A stretch of 64,000 nt of DNA. Source: Streptomyces sp. TLI_146. GTDB lineage: Bacteria > Actinomycetota > Actinomycetes > Streptomycetales > Streptomycetaceae. A program made the position numbers and the translations under genes. Location of the stretch: positions 8,246,001-8,310,000 of the forward strand of contig NZ_PJMX01000001.1 in assembly GCF_002846415.1 (NCBI RefSeq). Reading direction: 5' to 3'. Below, in pieces: positions 60,094-64,000 of the stretch (its first letter is position 1; each line of letters starts with the position of its first letter). The notes under the pieces were generated by a model. That model saw only the letters and a list, made by a program, of their open reading frames with translations. It was not told the origin of the DNA and ran no database searches.

Positions 60094-60816
60094 ATGCCCA
60101 GCGAGAAGACGTTCACTAAGATCGCCGACCACTTCCGAGAGCGCATCCTCTCGGGCGAGCTCGGGCCAGGTACGAAGCTCCCGACGAACCGTGAGATCAG
60201 CGGGCAATGGCAGGTGGCAGCCGCTACCGTTTCCCGAGCGCTCCAAGCCCTCCAGGTAGAGAACTTCATCAGGACCACCCCGCGCGGCACCTTCGTTGCC
60301 GACGAGCCTCTGTGGACGCTCTCGGCGGCTGACAGGCTCGCCAGGGTCCAACGGGTGAAGTCGTTCCTCGCGGAGGGCGAGACCTCACGCGTCACGGCTG
60401 CCGAGCTGGTGTCTCCACCCCTGTACGTCGCGGAGATCTTCGATCTGGACAGTGGCGACCAGATGGTTCGGCGCGAGTGGTTGGCGGGGCGCGGCAAAAG
60501 CCGCACCGTCTTCGCGGTGGTCTGGTACCCCGCCCCCTTCGCGGCTCTGGTCCCCGACCTCCTCAACACCTCCCCTGGCCGTAACCACTCTCTCTCCGCG
60601 CGAGTTCTGGAAGCCACCGGGCGGACGATCACGCATGCCAGGGACGACATGCACGCCAGGGAGGCGGACGCCCGCGAAGCGAGCGCCCTTGCGCTTCCAG
60701 TGGGGTCACCGATCCTGGCAGGGGTCCACAGGTGGTCGGACGCTGAGGGCGTCATTGAGTACGGGGAGTGGTGCTTGCCGCCCCGGTTCACGGTCGGCTA
60801 CGAGTACCGGCCCTGA
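60094..60816 (+). CDS. GntR/HutC-family transcriptional regulator (KorSA-like)
   Basis: 240 residues. ATG 60094 is preceded by AGAGGGG. N-terminal winged helix: FTKIADHFRERILSGELGPGTKLPTNREIS, ATVSRALQALQVENFIRTTPRGTFV; C-terminal UTRA-type effector domain (about 80-240) with DQMVRREWLAGRG and the ending EYGEWCLPPRFTVGYEY. Regulators of this class repress transfer/replication genes in actinobacterial integrative elements such as pSAM2. Confidence 0.88.
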   Translation: MPSEKTFTKIADHFRERILSGELGPGTKLPTNREISGQWQVAAATVSRALQALQVENFIRTTPRGTFVADEPLWTLSAADRLARVQRVKSFLAEGETSRVTAAELVSPPLYVAEIFDLDSGDQMVRREWLAGRGKSRTVFAVVWYPAPFAALVPDLLNTSPGRNHSLSARVLEATGRTITHARDDMHAREADAREASALALPVGSPILAGVHRWSDAEGVIEYGEWCLPPRFTVGYEYRP

Positions 60817-61486
60817 GACCCGCACCTGGGCCTTGCTGCACGGTCTTCCGGTTGCCGAGCGGTGCGTTAAGAGGGTGCTCCCAGCCCCTTAACCAGGCTG
60901 GTCCGTCCTGCCTCTCCGGCCGTTTCCCCAGGTTGGTGGCTCGTGGAGGCAGGAAAAAGGGCTCACGCCCAGCGTGCATGTTCCGATGTTGGGCCGGGAT
61001 CGCCAGCGGACACGCGCGGGAACTTCCGGGCCGCTCGCCCCTCCGGGAAGCAACCCTCAAACCTATGAGCCCACTTGCCGCCCGAGCGGCCCACAAGCAG
61101 AGCGCTTGGAGATGCCGAGTCCACGCAGGCCAAGCCACCATGGCCAAGGGTACGCCGTCACGGAGAGTGCAGGCGTTCCCTCAGCCAAGGCCAGCGAACC
61201 GGGATATCGCCATGCCAGACAAGCAGCGCGAAGAGGACCATAAGAACCCCCTCGGCCTCAGCTTCAACCTCGATATGCCGCTCGTTACCCCCGTCTCATA
61301 GGACACCGAGTCACCCGAACACGCGGCGCTCGGCAACGCCGCAGGGAAGGGCAGACAGGCAGCCAAGAACGCCGTCCCGACGGAGCAGAGCGGAGGAGCA
61401 GCCGCGCCTGCTCTGGAGCCGCCCGAAGAGCCGCAAGACTGACCAGCTCACTGCTGCCCAAGAAGCGCCAGTGAACTGTGCCCGCC
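60817..61486. other. 670-bp region, at most a tiny gene
   Basis: ATG 61212-61301 could encode a 29-residue peptide beginning MPDKQREEDHKNPLGLSFNL; its ribosome-binding site is weak. Otherwise no gene is supported. Composition is less G/C-biased than the chromosome around it, as in the rest of the element. Confidence 0.35.
61212..61301 (+). CDS. Possible 29-residue peptide
   Basis: MPDKQREEDHKNPLGLSFNL followed by DMPLVTPVS and TAG. Charged N-terminus and hydrophobic end. It follows the GntR gene on the same strand by about 400 bp. In-frame ATG 61140 would extend it upstream. Low confidence because of size and weak start. Confidence 0.25.
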   Translation: MPDKQREEDHKNPLGLSFNLDMPLVTPVS

Positions 61487-62089
61487 TCAGCACGAAACAG
61501 CAGCGCCCCCGAACTCTGTGCTCGCCTTCAGCCCGTGGACAGCACCTGCACGTTGCTGTCCACGTCCTAGCCGCCGAGGAACAGCGGGCGTACATGGTCG
61601 ACGTCCACAGCGTGACCGAGCTTGGGCTACTCGGGGCAGGGTGCCGCCATCACCCGTTCGGGCTACTTCTGGCCGATGCACCCTGGAGTGCCTTCCCCGG
61701 GGACGCGTGGGCAAGTCGCCCGAGAAGGCTGGCGCCCGTCTAAGCGAGAGGCGGCGTCCCCGAACTCCGGTAACGGTTTTCAGCCCGTGACACCCCCGGC
61801 ACAGCACCTGCACGTTGTCCACGTCCTCGCCACCGAGAGACAGCGGGCGCATATGGTACACGTCCACGCCGTCCGGGGGGAAGGTGCCCGTGCACCAGTC
61901 GCACCAAGCCGAGCCCCGTTCCTGAACTCGCCGGCGGAGCCGTGCCGCAGCATCACGACGGTTCGCGCGTCGTCGGCTCCGTGCTCGGCGGGTGCGGATA
62001 CTGGCCCGACCCTCGTACGTCGTGTGGTGACTCTTGCAGCGTCCGCGGTGTGTAGCGGGCTCGGTGCAGTCGATACAGCGTATGTGCAT
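61487..62089 (-). pseudogene. HNH endonuclease gene, frameshifted near the C-terminus, with a decayed second copy of its end
   Basis: ATG 62089 (after GGGGGG) starts MHIRCIDCTEPATHRGRC. The HNH core reads WCDWCTG, VDVYHMRPLSLGGEDVDNV and VLCRGCHGLKT (61765-61890). After LKTVT the frame appears shifted: removing one G restores TEFGDAAS, matching the second copy. That copy, 61510-61610 on the same strand, reads VDVDHVRPLFLGG, TAG, DVDSNVQVLSTG, with an amber codon where Glu is expected and the CxxC lost. So the 3' part of an HNH gene was duplicated and both ends have decayed. Confidence 0.65.
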
Positions 62090-62127
62090 CCCCCCCGGAG
62101 GTGAGTTCTGGTCACTGAGCGTTTGCA

Positions 62128-62874
62128 GCGTTGACGCTCCAGGGTGAGGACGGCAGCGGCCATGGCCGTCATGCGGTTGGGGCTGCAGCGGGCTCTCCGG
62201 AAGACGTGCCAGGACTTCGGTCTCGCGACGCTTCGTTCGACGGGTCTTCGTGCCGCTGGCAGGGTACGGTTGGTCGTCCGCTCGGTCGCGGTGAGGTTGT
62301 GGTGCGGGCGGCGTCTGATCGGCGTGGTCACCCATGAGCCGGCCCCGATGTAGGCGCGGTCGGCGAGGAGGGCACGCCTTGGCGTTCGCAGATCCGGATG
62401 ATGTGGTGGGTGCGGGCCGCGGTCAGGTCGTGGGTGCGGCCGGGCAGTGCGGGCAAGATCCACAGCAGCTTGCCCGCAGGGGCAGCCACGACCTACACAT
62501 TCACGCCCGTGGCGGCGGTGCTTGTGGGAGAAGTCGGCCCGGCTGTCACCGACCCGGTCGCATTGGGCGAGCGTTCCGTCGAGCAGGACGTGATCGGGAT
62601 CCGTCTCCTGCAGGACCCGCAGCAGCCCGGGCGTCCGGCGGGAGAGATGGCTGACGACGGCGGCGACGTAGGCATGGGCAGTGCCGACGGATATGCCGAA
62701 ACCGGCGGCGATCTGCGCGAGCGTGTCGTGCCGACGAAGGTAGACCAAGCCGACGAGAGCACGCTGGTGCGGCGGGAGCTTGCAGCGGCGGTCATCCTCA
62801 TGGGTGACGATGAACATGGTTACCCACTCGACAAGGGCGTGCGGGAGGCCGAATGCGGCAGGATTGGGAACTAA
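62128..62874 (-). pseudogene. IS5-family transposase, multiply broken
   Basis: From FGLPHALVEWVTMFIVTHE through KLPPHQRALVGLVYLR, IAAGFGISVGTAHAYVAAVV, VLLDGTLAQCDRVGDSRAD, ALLADRAYIGAGSWVTT and RCSPNRMTAMAAAVLTLERQR, the order of an IS5-type (DDE_Tnp_4) transposase. An extra G around KHRRHG shifts the frame; in the shifted frame the expected VNV-VVAAPAGKLLWILPALPGR is found with TAG in place of a Gln codon; the frame returns before LLADRAY after loss of a base. The start codon expected upstream of 62874 is not intact. Not functional. Confidence 0.85.
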
Positions 62875-62936
62875 CGAGGCTCCTGGGCTGATGAGTTGAG
62901 ACGTCGAACACCTCTCTCAACGGCACAGGAGCCTCG
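62875..62936. repeat. 62-bp inverted-repeat structure at the IS/recombinase boundary
   Basis: CGAGGCTCCTG (62875-62885) and CAGGAGCCTCG (62926-62936) are perfect 11-bp arms; GTTGAGA (62895-62901) and TCTCAAC (62915-62921) form an inner pair. It lies directly upstream of the transposase remnant and ends where recombinase similarity has been lost, so it is likely the terminal or subterminal repeat of the insertion sequence, or a 62-bp MITE-like unit. Confidence 0.7.
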
Positions 62937-62984
62937 TGCGTTGCGGGAGGCCGCCCCGTCACCCGACCGGTGGCCACTCTGAAA

Positions 62985-63517
62985 ACGCTCAATGATCCTT
63001 ACGGCGTCCGGGTCAGGGACGAGCGTCCAACCCACCCCACCGTGCTCGGCGGGCATGGGGGCAGGCATGCAGCCATAAGGGGGGCGACCTCCACCGCGCC
63101 ACCGAAGCGGCATCTTGCGGATAGCGGCCATGGCGCCCGTAACGCGGTCTTTGGTGCTCTGCGATTCGACCTGCGCAGCGAACGCCAGCATGAGCATTAT
63201 GAGTTCGCTCATGGGGTCCATGGGGTTGCGGAAGTCGAAGACGAGCCGGCGCCTCGCCGACGCCCTCGGCGAAGACGAGCACCTTGTGGTGCTCACAGGC
63301 CCACTTCGCGAGCTCATGCATGTGCGCCATAGACCGGATCGCGCGGTCAAAACGCCACCACACCAGGACGTCAAAGTCATCACGACGCGCGGAGCCATCC
63401 GCCAAGCTGCGGACGGTCGAACGGGCCGAAGGAGGACGCGCTGACGTTGAGGTCTACAGCCTCCCGAAGCTGGTCACCCTCGCCAAAGTCGACGCGTTGA
63501 TGCCACCATGCCCGCAC
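62985..63517 (-). pseudogene. Serine recombinase (element integrase), frameshifted and truncated
   Basis: GTG 63517, 10 nt after GGAGG, starts VRAWWHQRVDFGEGD and gives AVDLNVSASSFGPFDRPQLGGW, the usual resolvase N-domain text, but the segment with the catalytic serine is absent. A shift near 63390 leads to DDFDVLVWWRFDRAIRSM and HELAKWACEHHKVLVFAEG; a second shift near 63258 leads to RLVFDFRNPMDPMSELI and FAAQVESQSTKDRVTGAM. It ends at DPDAVRIIERF, where the insertion-sequence repeat begins, so the large C-terminal DNA-binding region is gone. Its start is next to the right junction, as expected of an integrase. Confidence 0.87.
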
Positions 63518-64000
63518 TCCAGAACCTCCAGTTCTGAGTCTTGGGAGACCCGGAAGGCAACGAGTTCTGCCTCCTCAGCCCTCGCTGACCCTGCTCCTGC
63601 CGGTTCCGGGCCGGTGGCGCGGAGCGCGTGGCGTCGATTGCGGAGCATGGCCCGACCCGGTCGGCGAACACGGGGCGAGCGTTTTCTCCAGCCGCCTACC
63701 GCATGCGGGAAAGTGCTGTCTGCATGGCGCGCGTCAGTGTCGTGCGGTGCTGGGTGAAAGGCGACTTCCACCTCATGGTGCGGCTCCCCGCTCACCACGG
63801 CATCGCGGTAGGCGACCAGCAGATGCACCGACTGCCGGGGCATCTCCGCCAGTTCCTGCGGTGCGGCCAAGTGCAGTCGTATACGCGAGGGAAACACGTC
63901 ATGGTCGGTCAACGCGTCCTGAGCGCGACGCAACCCCTCGTCGTCAGGACCGGTCCGGCCCGCGTGGAGTATCCGCTTCCTGGCCTGCCGTGGTGGCTGA
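63454..64000 (-). CDS. Hypothetical protein, partial (N-terminus beyond window)
   Basis: A minus-strand frame open to the window edge: QPPRQARKRILHAGRTGPDD, then LRRAQDALTDHDVFPSRIRL and LAEMPRQSVHLLVAYRDAVV. From 64000 to about 63690 codon use looks coding. The remainder overlaps the detached VOC 3' end and the recombinase start on a different reading and is doubtful, so the true stop may have been lost. Family not recognised. Confidence 0.4.
   Translation of the reverse strand, partial: QPPRQARKRILHAGRTGPDDEGLRRAQDALTDHDVFPSRIRLHLAAPQELAEMPRQSVHLLVAYRDAVVSGEPHHEVEVAFHPAPHDTDARHADSTFPHAVGGWRKRSPRVRRPGRAMLRNRRHALRATGPEPAGAGSARAEEAELVAFRVSQDSELEVLECGHGGINASTLARVTSFGRL
63530..63560. other. Right junction (attR) of integrative element
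   Basis: The VOC frame resumes after GACCC at 63547-63551. The element-side flank GAGTCTTGGG (63536-63545) is complementary, in inverted order, to CCCAACACTC at the left junction with one mismatch. The recombinase start is 19 bp further in. Confidence 0.75.
63547..63588 (+). pseudogene. VOC/glyoxalase-family gene, 3' end (detached by insertion)
   Basis: GAC CCG GAA GGC AAC GAG and following codons read DPEGNEFCLLSPR then TGA (63586-63588): the standard C-terminus of the VOC family, with no start or body in front. Joined to 57883-58217 at the shared GACCC it completes PWTAMADPEGNEFCLLSPR, the expected ending. Confidence 0.87.

Larger units (their letters stand above)
58213..63551. mobile_element. 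Decayed integrative element of about 5.3 kb with serine recombinase, inserted in a VOC gene
   Basis: Limits are set by the point where the VOC gene is interrupted and resumes; both ends share GACCC. Contents: DUF732-like secreted protein, two Cys-rich small proteins, a 75-residue protein, a GntR regulator with an operator-like palindrome, HNH endonuclease copies, an IS5-type transposase remnant, and a frameshifted serine recombinase starting 19 bp inside the right junction (63517). No replication or transfer gene (RepSA, TraSA/FtsK) is visible, so it is either a reduced actinobacterial integrative element or a prophage-like remnant. The broken recombinase suggests it is now fixed. Confidence 0.8.

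Noticed and set aside
61780..62817. Intact-looking 345-residue transposase frame
   Set aside because: Its middle (between KHRRHG and ALLADRAY) and its end are out-of-frame translations; the expected sequence is in another frame with an amber codon, so the gene is broken.
1..64000. CRISPR arrays, rRNA and tRNA genes
   Set aside because: No regularly spaced repeats and no recognisable tRNA or rRNA sequence were found on either strand by reading. The integrative element therefore does not use a tRNA att site within the window.

Overview
The window is high-GC actinobacterial DNA, almost certainly from a Streptomyces chromosome. The signs are strong G/C bias at third codon positions, many GTG starts, ATGA/GTGA gene overlaps, rare TTA codons, and Streptomyces-type families: rifampin phosphotransferase, DUF3592, M4 protease, and serine-recombinase elements.

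Region 1 (1-14256, minus strand) is one long exopolysaccharide operon. In order of transcription it holds a polyprenyl-phosphate sugar transferase, an AlgD-family nucleotide-sugar dehydrogenase, a GT4 glycosyltransferase, two Wzz-type chain-length proteins, an AsnB-type amidotransferase, a two-domain oxidoreductase, a heparinase II/III-family protein, and a beta-helix lipoprotein cut by the window edge. The set suggests an uronic-acid polymer (perhaps mannuronate-based, perhaps amidated) with its own trimming enzymes. A TTA codon sits at codon 6 of the first gene.

Region 2 (14257-19893) holds a methyltransferase with a TTA codon, a rifampin phosphotransferase behind a 24-bp palindrome, and an endonuclease/exonuclease/phosphatase-family protein.

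Region 3 (19940-46885) looks like a biosynthetic gene cluster that I cannot match to a known pathway. A minus-strand wing has a heterodimeric ABC exporter and an AMP-forming ligase. A LuxR-type regulator with a pseudo-receiver domain comes next. A long plus-strand operon follows: stand-alone condensation domain, aldehyde dehydrogenase, MilB/BlsM-like nucleotide N-glycosidase, dihydroorotate-dehydrogenase-like flavoprotein, creatininase, a set of NDP-amino/uronic-sugar genes with a glycosyltransferase, a cytoplasmic glycoside hydrolase, an amidohydrolase, a methyltransferase, a zinc alcohol dehydrogenase and a stand-alone carrier protein. After a strong bidirectional terminator come a pre-ATP-grasp amide ligase and an orphan EctC-like cupin on the minus strand, and a membrane desaturase on the plus strand. 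The combination points to a glycosylated, amide-linked metabolite built partly from a pyrimidine or cyclic-amidine unit.

Region 4 (47000-57546) is ordinary accessory chromosome: secreted proteins, an MFS exporter divergent from a LuxR regulator, a B-lectin, an ArsR regulator, a GH3 glucosidase and an M4 protease.

Region 5 (57883-63588) is a VOC/glyoxalase gene split by a decayed integrative element of about 5.3 kb. The 5' part of the gene ends at 58217 and its last codons reappear at 63547-63588. Between them are a GntR regulator, small Cys-rich proteins, HNH endonuclease copies, a broken IS5-type transposase and a frameshifted serine recombinase lying 20 bp from the right junction. Joining the two element flanks recreates an imperfect palindrome of the kind expected for attP.
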